A stretch of 11,446 nt of DNA from Actinomycetes bacterium (GTDB lineage Bacteria > Actinomycetota > Actinomycetes > S36-B12 > UBA10799). The notes beneath the pieces were generated by a model. That model was not told where the DNA came from and did not search any database. It worked only from the letters and a program-made list of their open reading frames with translations. The position numbers and the translations under genes are program-made. Of this stretch, positions 1 to 7,600 are shown piece by piece. The DNA is taken from the NCBI GenBank assembly GCA_029779995.1, contig JAKOZM010000246.1, forward strand, positions 1 through 11,446, in the 5' to 3' direction. Positions within the stretch are counted from its first letter, which is position 1. The number at the start of each line of letters is the position of its first letter.

Positions 1-1
1 T

Positions 2-397
2 CCGGCGGCTGCTGCAGCGGGGATCGCCGATAACGTCGAGCACAGCCAGAAGGAACACCTGCAGGCTGATCAGCTGGCCGCTGAGGTTGCGGCCACGGAC
101 CCGGATTCGCCGGACTTCACCCGCAAGCTCAGCGAACTCATCGATGCGGTTACCCACCACATGGAGGAGGAGGAGTCGAGCGTGCTTCCGGGCATGCGTG
201 AGCACATGACGTCCGAGGAACTGGACAAACTCGGCCAAGCCTTCCTGGAAAGCCGTCGCGAGCACCTCGGTGAGGAACCGGCGGATCTCACCAAGACACA
301 GATGGAACAGCAGGCCGAGAACGCACAGCTCAGCGGGACCTCGGGGCTGTCGAAGGCTGAGTTGAAGAAGACGCTGGAGGCCGCAGCCGAAGAGTAG
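2..397 (+). CDS. Hemerythrin HHE domain protein, C-terminal part (5' end outside window)
   Basis: The frame is open from the left window edge to the TAG at 395-397, giving about 131 visible residues. They form the second half of a hemerythrin-like four-helix bundle. A helix carries the VEHSQKEH segment, and a later helix carries THHMEEEES followed by VLPGM, the classical H...H-x-x-x-E-E...LP pattern of the last metal-ligand helix of HHE domains. The tail after that helix is charged and helical (KAELKKTLEAAAEE). HHE proteins bind a di-iron centre and are implicated in oxygen, NO or peroxide sensing and in iron handling, and they are usually cytoplasmic. The start codon and N-terminal ligands lie outside the window, so completeness cannot be judged. 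The next gene on this strand begins 86 bp downstream. Confidence 0.8.
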   Translation, partial: PAAAAAGIADNVEHSQKEHLQADQLAAEVAATDPDSPDFTRKLSELIDAVTHHMEEEESSVLPGMREHMTSEELDKLGQAFLESRREHLGEEPADLTKTQMEQQAENAQLSGTSGLSKAELKKTLEAAAEE

Positions 398-483
398 GTC
401 GCTTGACCATGACATCGGGCACCATGGTGGTTGACTGAGCCGAGGGCGGCTTCGGGGAAGGCGACCAAGAGCGGAGGTACGTC

Positions 484-756
484 ATGTCGGGCGGGAACTG
501 GAAGGACTTCTACCTCGCGGCCCGCGAGGGTGATCTCGATCTCGTGAAGTACCACGTCCAGCACGGGGTCGATGTGGACTACGCCCACCCGGAGTTCATG
601 TCCACGGCCCTGGTCGCGGCGATCATGGCCCGCCACCAGGACGTCGCCCAGTACCTGATAGACAGCGGAGCCGATCCGAACCTGCTGTCGGATCTTGATG
701 AGTTGTCGCCCGTCGAGGCCGCCGCACAGACCGGAATGACGTTGCGACTGCCCTGA
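484..756 (+). CDS. Small ankyrin-repeat protein
   Basis: This 90-residue protein starts at ATG 484, with GGAGG at 473-477 six bases upstream, so the start is well supported. Residues about 5-34 (FYLAAREGDLDLVKYHVQHG) form one ankyrin repeat. Residues about 38-70 (TALVAAIMARHQDVAQYLIDSG followed by ADPN) form a second, and SPVEAAAQTG begins a third that stops early. Ankyrin repeats mediate protein-protein contacts. No signal peptide or membrane segment is seen, so it is likely cytoplasmic, with an unknown partner. The third repeat breaks off at TGA 754-756, whereas the frame beginning at 755 stays open to a TGA at 815-817 with strongly G/C-ending codons. A 1-bp frameshift may therefore have shortened the protein. 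It lies downstream of the hemerythrin gene on the same strand, possibly co-transcribed. Confidence 0.75.
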   Translation: MSGGNWKDFYLAAREGDLDLVKYHVQHGVDVDYAHPEFMSTALVAAIMARHQDVAQYLIDSGADPNLLSDLDELSPVEAAAQTGMTLRLP

Positions 757-810
757 CTGCGAGGTCGACGTCAAGATCTTGCGGGCGCCTCCCATTCCCG
801 CGGCGTGCGA

Positions 811-865
811 CGGCTGAGAAGCCGAACTAGACCGAGAGGGTTCGCAACGGCAGGGGCTTCGGCCC
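811..865. terminator. Two short tetraloop hairpins between convergent genes (possible terminator)
   Basis: CGGCT-GAGA-AGCCG (811-824) is a 5-bp stem with a GNRA loop. GGGC-TTCG-GCCC (854-865) is a 4-bp stem with a UUCG loop as read on the plus strand. They lie between the ankyrin gene (+) and the end of the minus-strand operon at 874. No U tract follows either hairpin on either strand, so a bidirectional terminator role is inferred from position and structure only. Confidence 0.3.
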
Positions 866-873
866 GCGACGGT

Positions 874-1965
874 CTACAAGTACTCGATCTGGGTTCCGCG
901 CTCGCCTCGCGGCACCAGATAACGAGCCGCGCATTGCCCACCGGAGAAACCCGCCTCCCGACACCAGCGCTTAGCGCCGCCTGCCGATTCGAAACCCTCC
1001 GGCACCAGAATCACCCACATTGTCTCCGAGGGACAGGCTTCGGAGGCATCAACACCAACGTCTTCCCAAGCAACGGTGATCGCCCCATGATCGGTCGCCA
1101 TAGATGCGCTTGACGACAACAGGCTGCCGGCGGTGAGCTGCCCCAGACTGGTCCAGAGACCCGCACATCCACTCCCCACCTGGGGAACCCACTCGTAGTT
1201 CAGCGAGTCGCGCTGATCCATGGTCTCCCCGCGCATCTCCTGCAGGTACCCGAGGGCCCTCTCCTCGCTGGCGACAAGGGCCGCGCGGGGGTCCTGCCGC
1301 ACCGTTTCCAGAGTCACCTCGCCTGACGAGATCTGATCGAGAGCAACGTCGCTGTCGTTGTAGCCCGTGGCGGTGCCCGAGAGTCCCCCAGTATCGTCGA
1401 GGTTCAAGGTGAAACCGTCTCTGGTCCACCCTTCGGACTTCCCAATCCACGCGCCCGGCTCAACCATCACGTCGGACCCAGCCGCCGTCCCCCGCACGTG
1501 CCAGGTGCCCGATTTTCCGCTGTTCTCCGAGCGCATGCGCACAATGCCTTGGACTTGTTCGTCGTCGTCCGTCTCCAAGGCAAGAGTCATCTTGTAGTCC
1601 GTGCCAGAACCCAGGTCGGCCGACCCGTACCAGACTCCTGAGGTGCCGGCGAATGACTGAATCGGCTCCCCGCCACCGTTCGAAGCAGTAGAGCCACCAA
1701 CCTGCGAGTTGCGGCTCACCAGCACGCCAACAAAGGCCAGGACAAGCACCGCAGCCACCACGCCGACGATCCAACCCGTCCGGGAGCGACGACCCTCTGG
1801 CTCATGAGACTGCCTGGGTAGCAGGGGGTCGACCGCTGGAGTCACCGGCTTTGGCTGGGGAGGACTCGCTGGCCCCGGTGATGGCGGTGCATCAGCCCGA
1901 ATCGGCCGGCCCCCCTTCCCGCTGTTCAACCAGGAGTCTGAGGAACCTGGGTTGTCATTACTCAT
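874..1965 (-). CDS. Single-pass membrane protein with proline-rich N-terminus and extracytoplasmic Cys-containing domain
   Basis: This 363-residue protein starts at ATG 1965-1963 behind a GAAGGGG ribosome-binding site. Residues 1-60 are Pro/Gly/Ser-rich and end in basic EGRRSRTG. One hydrophobic helix spans about 64-84. Positive charges on its N-terminal side predict N-in, with about 280 residues outside. Residues 108-222 (from SGVWYGSADL, rich in alternating beta pattern and Gly) look like a small beta-barrel or lipocalin-like domain. Residues 257-355 contain WVPQVGSGCAGLW, then FESAGGAKRWCREAGF and GGQCAARYL. As I recall, this resembles the extracellular tail of some actinobacterial Ser/Thr kinases (WVPQLSS...WC...C), but no kinase domain is present. 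Cysteines at 267, 311, 335 and 345 all lie outside and could form two disulfides. It is last in the FtsK operon, 26 bp after the interrupted 76-aa gene, and so lies downstream of the insertion sequence. A role as membrane anchor or sensor of that system is inference. Confidence 0.8.
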   Translation of the reverse strand: MSNDNPGSSDSWLNSGKGGRPIRADAPPSPGPASPPQPKPVTPAVDPLLPRQSHEPEGRRSRTGWIVGVVAAVLVLAFVGVLVSRNSQVGGSTASNGGGEPIQSFAGTSGVWYGSADLGSGTDYKMTLALETDDDEQVQGIVRMRSENSGKSGTWHVRGTAAGSDVMVEPGAWIGKSEGWTRDGFTLNLDDTGGLSGTATGYNDSDVALDQISSGEVTLETVRQDPRAALVASEERALGYLQEMRGETMDQRDSLNYEWVPQVGSGCAGLWTSLGQLTAGSLLSSSASMATDHGAITVAWEDVGVDASEACPSETMWVILVPEGFESAGGAKRWCREAGFSGGQCAARYLVPRGERGTQIEYL

Positions 1966-2159
1966 GTCGCCACCCCTTCAGTGATCAGCAGTCAGCAGGT
2001 CCTCTGCGCTAGTGACTGCAGCGCCGCCAAGTGATTACGCAGCACCGCCTCGGACTGTCTGAGATCGGCGGCCAACGAGCGGACCTCGGTGAGCCACGGC
2101 AGCCAATACACAGCCACCACCCGCTGCCCCAACGGGTCCCGCCAAACCCCCTCCAGCTG

Positions 2160-2163
2160 GATT
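2160..2163. repeat. Target-site duplication, left copy (GATT)
   Basis: GATT immediately precedes the left inverted repeat and matches the copy at 3456-3459. Four-base duplications fall within the 3-5 bp range known for IS3-family elements. Counting only one copy restores the reading frame of the host gene. Confidence 0.88.
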
Positions 2164-2190
2164 TGCGGTTGCCCCGTTTTGGTGGACATC
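2164..2190 (+). repeat. IS left terminal inverted repeat
   Basis: Begins TGCGGTTGCCCCG and ends GGTGGACATC. It pairs with 3429-3455 at 22 of 27 positions, with the innermost nine bases GTGGACATC identical. Confidence 0.9.
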
Positions 2191-2229
2191 CTGATGGCCG
2201 GTTTTGCCCGGCAGACGAGGATGGCATCC

Positions 2230-2517
2230 ATGGGTGCGAAGAGGAAGTCGTATACCCCGAAGTACCGGCGTGAGGCCGCGCGGCTGGTGATTGACACTGG
2301 TCGCACGATCGCGGAGGTGGCCCGTGAGATCGGGGTCGGGGAACAACTGTTGGGCCGCTGGGTGGCTATTGAACGCGCGAAGATGGACAGCCCGCCGGAT
2401 GCGCTGGATGTTGATGAGCGCGCCGAGGTGGAGCGGTTACGCAGGGAGAACGCCCAGTTGCGGATGGACCGGGAGTTCCTGAAAAAAGCCGCGGCCTTCT
2501 TCGCGAAGGAGACCTGA
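2230..2517 (+). CDS. IS3-family transposase OrfA (HTH, leucine zipper)
   Basis: This 95-residue protein starts with MGAKRKSYTP. ATG 2230 is chosen because GAGGA at 2217-2221 sits eight bases upstream, whereas the in-frame ATG at 2221 directly abuts the GAGG. Residues about 8-47 (YRREAARLVIDTGRTIAEVA, then VGEQLLGRW) form the Tnp_1-type helix-turn-helix that recognises the IS ends. Residues 62-86 form a short leucine zipper with L70, L77 and L84 (ERLRRENAQLRMDREFL), as known for OrfA oligomerisation. The C-terminal LKKAAAFFAKE is a typical IS3-family OrfA ending. The A6G run at 2482-2488 lies under the LKK codons and could shift a fraction of ribosomes into the orfB frame. OrfA alone normally acts as a regulator, and the OrfAB fusion is the transposase. 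Confidence 0.93.
   Translation: MGAKRKSYTPKYRREAARLVIDTGRTIAEVAREIGVGEQLLGRWVAIERAKMDSPPDALDVDERAEVERLRRENAQLRMDREFLKKAAAFFAKET
2482..2488 (+). other. A6G run, likely programmed -1 frameshift site
   Basis: AAAAAAG lies in orfA codons AAA AAA GCC (2482-2490). The -1 frame entered here is open through the orfB start region with no stop, which would produce an OrfAB fusion. A6G is a common IS3-family frameshift signal at this position. No stem-loop enhancer was confirmed. Confidence 0.6.
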
Positions 2518-2537
2518 GCGCCGAGGAGGCGTTCGAG

Positions 2538-3425
2538 GTGATCCACGCGGAGAAGGCCAACTTCCCGGTGACCAGGATGGCTGACCTGCTGGCGGTGTCG
2601 CGGTCGGGCTACTACGCGTGGGCCGAGCGCCTGGACGCCCAGCCTGGCCCGCTGGCGCTACGCCGGGCCGGCCTGGCCGTGCAGATCAAGGAATTCCACG
2701 ACAAGTCCGATGGGGTCAACGGGTCCCCCAGGATCCTGGCTGATCTGCGCGAGGCTGGTGAGGTCGTGTCGCGTAAGACGGTCGCGAAGATCATGCGTGA
2801 GCAGGGGATTCGTGGGATCAGCCCGCGGCCGTGGACCCCGGCCACCACCATCGCTGATGAGGCGCCGCACTCGATCCCGGACCTGGTCCAACGCACGTTC
2901 GACACCGGCGAACTCAACCGGGTGTGGACCTCCGACATCACGTATCTGGCCACTGGGGAGGGCTGGCTGTACCTGTGCGCGGTGCGTGACGGCTGCTCGC
3001 GGCAGGTGCTGGGCTACGGGTTCTCCGACAGTCTGCACACCGACGTGGTGGAGACCGCGCTGCGTCGGGCGGTGGCCTTCCGAGACCCGGCCACCGGGCC
3101 GACCGCCGGGGTCATTTTCCACGCCGACCGAGGCTGCCAGTACACCTCCGAGCAGCTCGCCTTGGTGGCTCAGGAGCTCGACGTGCGCCAGTCGGTCGGA
3201 CGCACAGGTGTGTGCTGGGACAACGCCCAGCAGGAGTCCTTCTGGTCGACGCTGAAGACCGAGTTCTACGACCGGCACACCTTCGCCACCAGGGCCGAAG
3301 CCATCGAAGCGGTCAGCCGCTGGATCAACACCGTCTACAACACACGCCGGCGACATTCCGCGCTCGGCTACATCAGCCCACTACGATTCGAGCAGCAGTA
3401 CAACACCGCGGCAGAAGCCGCTTAA
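2538..3425 (+). CDS. IS3-family transposase OrfB (DDE integrase domain)
   Basis: This 295-residue protein is counted from GTG 2538; its frame is also open upstream, so most product is probably made as an OrfAB fusion by frameshifting. Residues 1-60 form the HTH_21-like region (MADLLAVSRSGYYAW). Residues about 125-285 form the rve catalytic core. The catalytic triad is D133 in WTSDITYL, D197 in FHADRGCQYTS and E233 in NAQQESFWSTLKTE. Exactly 35 residues lie between the second D and the E, as expected for this family. The C-terminal YNTRRRHSALGYISPLRFE motif is also typical. The protein is full length with no internal stop. It catalyses strand transfer through a copy-out/paste-in route in the family. 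Confidence 0.95.
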   Translation: MIHAEKANFPVTRMADLLAVSRSGYYAWAERLDAQPGPLALRRAGLAVQIKEFHDKSDGVNGSPRILADLREAGEVVSRKTVAKIMREQGIRGISPRPWTPATTIADEAPHSIPDLVQRTFDTGELNRVWTSDITYLATGEGWLYLCAVRDGCSRQVLGYGFSDSLHTDVVETALRRAVAFRDPATGPTAGVIFHADRGCQYTSEQLALVAQELDVRQSVGRTGVCWDNAQQESFWSTLKTEFYDRHTFATRAEAIEAVSRWINTVYNTRRRHSALGYISPLRFEQQYNTAAEAA

Positions 3426-3428
3426 CCC

Positions 3429-3455
3429 GATGTCCACAGAACCGGGTCAACCCCA
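3429..3455 (-). repeat. IS right terminal inverted repeat
   Basis: Read on the minus strand it begins TGGGGTTGACCCGG and ends TGTGGACATC, pairing with the left end at 22 of 27 positions. It starts three bases after the orfB stop. A TGA within it ends translation coming from the truncated host gene. Confidence 0.9.
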
Positions 3456-3459
3456 GATT
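3456..3459. repeat. Target-site duplication, right copy (GATT)
   Basis: GATT directly after the right inverted repeat, identical to 2160-2163. Confidence 0.88.
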
Positions 3460-3514
3460 CGCAAAGCGTCGACCGACCTGGCGCAGTCGCTCACTGCCGA
3501 TGACTCCAGGCTCC

Positions 3515-4390
3515 TCACGTCGCTAACCGCCCATCAGTGGTTGCCGGAAGGTGTGTGATCCCCATTCGTCTGGCCAGCCAGATGCGGTGAGCACCGTTGG
3601 TGACGGTGTAGCCGGAGGCGCCCCGGGACAACACGATGCGATCGGAGCCGAAAAACAGATCGTAGGTGCGAGCGTGATTCACAGCACGTTGTGACCACCC
3701 GGCCGCGGCATCGAGGCTCACCATGTCCCCACGTTCCGCCCCGGATTGAACGGCACGCAGCACTTTGGCGTCCAGCAGGTTCAAGGCCACTTGCATGTCC
3801 GACAGCGACATCTTCTGGAAATCCATCGGAGTCTTCACATGCTCCATTGGATCGATGACTTCATCCAGGCTCACCAGGGACATGCCGGTGCGCCCGGCAG
3901 GCGTCGGGAGACTCGTCGCAACGCTTGCCGTTGAGGTGGATATGCCACCCGCCACCGACCCCGCGGGTGCGGCGGCCAGGATGGCGCGCGCCTTGTCGAC
4001 GTCATGCACCATCTCCTTCTGAGCCTGCGTTAACCCCAGAACGAGTCCGCCCTGCCTCCCGAGAAACTGCGTACGTCGATCACTGACACGCTTGACTTCT
4101 TGGGCGATCAGACGCGCCAGGCGCTGACCCTCAGCCAGCCGATTCTCTGCTGCCGACAACTCCGCCCGGAGTCGTGCCTGCACATTCTCATCAGAGGCCT
4201 GGCTGAGTTGGGTTCTCACCCTGGACACAGCCTGGGTCAGTCGCTGGACGGATTCGCGGGCCTCGCCTTCGGCCTCCTGAGCAGCCCCGACGCTGGAGCG
4301 CATGACAGTCTCGAGCGACGCCGCGACAGCATGGGCCCGCAACGCAGAAGCAAGAAGCACATCCGGGTCCTCGAGATTCAGCCAGCCCAT
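3515..4390 (-). CDS. Helical N-terminus plus ParB-like C-terminal domain; candidate effector of the FtsK/WXG operon
   Basis: This 291-residue protein starts at ATG 4390-4388, with GAGGTGG just upstream and overlapping the stop of the preceding gene. A TTG one codon earlier is an alternative start. Residues about 10-135 are almost entirely helical, with coiled-coil character (VQRLTQAVSRVRTQLSQ, then RLRAELSAAENRLAEGQRL). Residues about 138-172 are an Ala/Ser/Thr/Pro/Gly linker. Residues about 190-285 form a compact domain ending YTVTNGAHRIWLARRMGIT then HLPA, the G-x-HR...A...G...(I/L)P box seen in ParB/sulfiredoxin-fold N-terminal domains. No signal peptide or membrane segment is seen. A helical export-like module, a linker and a C-terminal enzyme-like domain, placed beside a WXG100-like protein, is the layout of polymorphic toxins secreted by type VII systems. 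A structural or DNA/NTP-binding role is equally open. Its TGA overlaps the GTG of the 76-codon gene. Confidence 0.7.
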   Translation of the reverse strand: MGWLNLEDPDVLLASALRAHAVAASLETVMRSSVGAAQEAEGEARESVQRLTQAVSRVRTQLSQASDENVQARLRAELSAAENRLAEGQRLARLIAQEVKRVSDRRTQFLGRQGGLVLGLTQAQKEMVHDVDKARAILAAAPAGSVAGGISTSTASVATSLPTPAGRTGMSLVSLDEVIDPMEHVKTPMDFQKMSLSDMQVALNLLDAKVLRAVQSGAERGDMVSLDAAAGWSQRAVNHARTYDLFFGSDRIVLSRGASGYTVTNGAHRIWLARRMGITHLPATTDGRLAT

Positions 4391-4399
4391 CAAGCCACC

Positions 4400-4669
4400 T
4401 CACCGTCGGGGCAGTGAGCGCACTGCTTGGGCTAGACGCCGCATCGCCTTGGCTTCGTTCTCCAAGTCCTGACTTATTCCCTCCAACGCTCTGGCGTATC
4501 CGTCGACGCGCTGCTTCGCTTTGTCAGCCTCAGCCCCTCTGAATCGGCGCATCCCGGTGATCGACTGACGGGCGGTGCGCCCGCTGGATCGCGCCACCTC
4601 GGCGGCTTTGGACAGCGCGCCGGCAGCACGGTCCAACTCGTCCGGGTCATACTCGACAGGTCCACTCAT
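4400..4669 (-). CDS. WXG100-like small helical protein (FRG in place of WXG)
   Basis: This 89-residue protein starts at ATG 4669-4667, overlapping the TGA of the FtsK gene (ATGA), so translation is probably coupled. Size and pattern fit the WXG100/EsxA-EsxB superfamily: a first amphipathic helix (ELDRAAGALSKAAEVARSSG), a turn at residues 40-46 (MRRFRGA) and a second helix with heptad spacing (RVDGYARALEGISQDLENEA). The tryptophan of the WXG turn is replaced by phenylalanine (F43-R44-G45), and no clear YxxxD/E export signal is seen at the C-terminus. WXG100 proteins form helical-bundle dimers and are substrates or adaptors of FtsK-type type VII ATPases. Adjacency to such an ATPase supports the assignment. 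Whether it is secreted cannot be told from sequence. Confidence 0.7.
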   Translation of the reverse strand: MSGPVEYDPDELDRAAGALSKAAEVARSSGRTARQSITGMRRFRGAEADKAKQRVDGYARALEGISQDLENEAKAMRRLAQAVRSLPRR

Positions 4670-7600
4670 GACGGCTCCTCCAATGCCATCGACAACCAGT
4701 ACTCGTCCGGAATCGGGAATGGCCGGATCTTCTCACAACGATCGTCGTCCGGTTCGCTGATGATGGCGTACGTACTCCCCAGCGTCGTGCCCCGCTCGCT
4801 GGCCAGCAGCCTCTGCGAAGCGACCGAAGAGCACTGGGTGATGAATCGGGCGCCAAACTCGGCCAGGGCGCTGTCGCCGAGTCTGCGGTCCAGGGTGTCC
4901 ACGGTGTCGGCCACGACGAGGCAATGGACACCCACCTCCGGACCGTCACGAAGCACCGAGCGCAACTTGCCGCGCGGTGATTCCTTGTCCGTCTGATCGA
5001 AGTAGGTGTCTTCGCCGAGCTCACGTGCCCTTTGGAGGCCGTTGATCACAAGCAGGATGCGCTGCCGACCATAGTCCTCGGTTTCCACCCGCTCGTGCAC
5101 CTCATCGAACAGGGTGCCGAGCAGTTGGTCGAGTTTGCGTCGCCGATAGGTCGCGTTTGGCAGGAATCCTGTCACCTGTGCCAGCACCTCAGCGCCATCC
5201 TCATCGATGCCCAGGTTCTCCACCACAAGCATCTGCAGGTTCGTGCCCGCTGACACACTCGCTGAGAGAAGGCTAGCGCTGACGGCTCCCAGTGCAGTCT
5301 CGACGTCTCTTGACAACACAAGCAGGTTCCCGCCAGAGCGCCGCCACAGTCTGACGGCCCCATCGCCGTTGATGCTCACAGGCAGACCCAGGTTGAGGCT
5401 CAGCGCCCGGCGGTCAGAAGCCACCTCCCGCTTGAGCACTCCCGTCATCTGTTCGGACTCTTCGATGGTTATCGCGCGGGTGCCGTCGAAGACCAAGGGC
5501 TTACGCGAGAATCCCGTCTCATCCGCAGCCAGCCGAGCAGCCTTCACGACCCCGTCTCGACTCTCATCAGAGGTGAGCGCGACCTGAAAGACGAGATTTC
5601 CTTCTATGCGTCCGCCGTCAGGGTTGAAGATTGCCTCGCCAGGCCGCGTCAAACGCGCTCCGGCAGGATTGTCGTCAGACAGGAATCGGCGAGAATCCGC
5701 CTCGGACGTCTTCAGCACAATCCGAAGAGCCACTTGATCGAGCGTTCCTGACAGCTGCGACATGTGTCCGTGTCCGCGCAGAGTCTGGGTGCCGAGAATC
5801 GCATGGACCCCAAAGGCGCGACCCTGTCGCACGATGGCGTCCAGTAATTGCAGGCACTCCGCAGCGTCGGCGTCATCGTCGTTGAACAGGACCTGAAACT
5901 CATCAACGATAAGCAGCAGCCGCGGAAGCTTCTCGCCGGTCCTCGCGCGGTACTCCTTGATGGAGTCGGCTCCCACTGAAGGGGCCCGGAACAGTTCGGC
6001 CCGCCGGTCGATCTCCTCACGCAGGTTCCGCAGCACGGACAAGCCGAACTCGCGTTCGCTCTGGATGGCCACCACGCGAGCATGCGGCAACTGCATCTCG
6101 GCATAGGGCTGGAACTCCACGCCCTGTTTGAAGTCCAAGAGGTAGAGCTGCAGTTCTTCCGGGTCGTACTGGCGTACTGCGCTTGCGATGATCGTGTGGA
6201 AGAGCGTGCTCTTACCTGAACCTGGGAGGCCGCCGATCAGGACGTTCTGCGCCAGACCTTTGCCGAGCCTCAGCTCGAGGGTGTCGCCGCGGCCCATCAC
6301 CCCAATGGGGATCACCAGTTCCTCGGCGGAGTTGCCCGCTGCGTCAGGGCTACTGGAAGCAAGGGCGTCGGAGGTCACCACCACTTCGGCGGCTTCCGCG
6401 GCGGCGCTGGCGTAACTCTCGATGATCTTTCGTGCGTGCGCCGGGTCACCTGGGAAGGGTACGATCGGCAGGCCCACAGCCTCCTGGAACTCATCCACGA
6501 AGAGCATGGAGTGCGCGTGACCGTTCGCACCGTAGACCCACACCGACAATGGCAGCCGTCCGTTCCAGTTCGTGAATCCCCCGTTGCCGATTCCCAGGAG
6601 GACGGGGGTGTGTCGGCGTACCCCGAAGGAGGCGCTGTGAGAGACCTGCTCGTCCATCACCATGTGCACACTCACCCCGGCTCGTCGGCCGTGCTCGATG
6701 ACCTGGTATAGCCGTTCGATGGACTCTGAACTGAAGTTGCGGGGGAAGCCGGTGACCACTACGACATGGTCGGACTCCGCCAGACTCCCCGCCTCCATGT
6801 TGTAGGCATCAATGTTGGCGAATCTGTCTTTCAGGCAGCGCTGTTCGATGTAGGCGATGCGATCAGTGATTCGTCGGAGTGCCGCATCGATGTGCTCTGA
6901 CTCCGACCAGACTTGGCCGTCGAGAAGCTCTTTGTCGATCTCCAGCAGCTCCAAAAGAGGCCCGGCGCTGGAACCACGACCGGCGGGATCGATCCAGGTG
7001 ATCTTCATCATGCGGGGAAGCGCAACAGCCAGGCTTTGCACCACCAACTCGCGCACTCCCGAACATGCGTCGCCGTACGAAAGCCCCAGGCCGTTGGGCA
7101 CCCAACAGGTTGGAACCCGGCTGTAGTCGATGTACGGCAATTGGGCATCGATGTCGCCCCCCAAAGGGTCGGACGTCCACATGGCACTTGCTACGCGAGC
7201 AGCGAAGCCGCCGTCCTTCAGAGTGCCTCCCACATAGCCGGTGAAGACGGCCAGGCGCATGGTGTCCTCGAACTCTTCACTCGCCTTGAGCCGCCGGACG
7301 GCGTCAACAAGCGGCACGAGATCCGCCGCGTTCTGCGCGCGCAGGGTTTCCAGTGAAGATTGTCGTTGATCAAGTAGATCCGTCCACCCATCCAGGGCCT
7401 TGTGCGAGGCGCGCATGAGCTCGGGTTGCCTACTTCCCATCAGGCTGCGCCCCATGAAGCCCTTGCGGCTGTACTCCGCCTGCTCCTTCTGTAAACGACG
7501 AATGGCCGCGACACTTATGCCCACGGACTCGAGTATTCGAAGAACCTGTTCAGGTGGATTCCCAGAAAGCAACGTCTGCCGTGTCAGCGCACCCTCACTT

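Larger units (their letters stand above)
2164..3455 (+). mobile_element. Intact IS3-family insertion sequence, 1292 bp
   Basis: Both ends begin 5'-TG as in IS3-family elements. Inverted repeats of 27 bp (2164-2190 and 3429-3455) match at 22 positions. The element is flanked by the direct repeat GATT. Inside are orfA (HTH plus leucine zipper) and orfB (rve/DDE integrase domain) in relative frame -1, with an A6G run near the end of orfA. All expected parts are present and undamaged, so it is probably functional or recently inserted. It lies antisense to the host operon and splits a 76-codon gene. The closest IS name would need an ISfinder search. Confidence 0.93.
1992..3518 (-). pseudogene. 76-codon helical-hairpin gene split by an IS3 element
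   Basis: The gene runs from GTG at 3518-3516 to TGA at 1994-1992 and is interrupted by 2164-3455. The 5' part (3518-3456) encodes 21 residues (MRSLESSAVSDCARS...). The 3' part (2159-1992) encodes 55 more. Removing the element and one GATT copy joins codon 21 (ATC) directly to CAG CTG GAG in frame, with no stop. GTG overlaps the TGA of the upstream 291-aa gene (GTGA), which implies translational coupling and supports the start. The restored product is an amphipathic helix, a turn containing VWRDPLGQR (residues 26-34), then a second helix to the C-terminus. This hairpin with W-x-D in the turn recalls WXG100 proteins and could be a second small partner of the FtsK protein. As it stands, translation from the GTG ends at a TGA inside the IS right end after 23 codons. 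Family assignment is inference. Confidence 0.7.

Noticed and set aside
418..431. CACCATGGTG palindrome between the hemerythrin and ankyrin genes
   Set aside because: A single 10-bp palindrome with no promoter match nearby and no second copy; likely chance.
1992..2546. 184-codon minus-strand open frame across the IS left end
   Set aside because: Only its last 55 codons are real host-gene sequence. The rest is antisense to orfA and inside the IS. It is a chance fusion with no start signal.
2658..3356. Long minus-strand frame opposite orfB
   Set aside because: It is the antisense shadow of a well-supported DDE transposase, with repetitive Val/Gly/Arg composition and no family.
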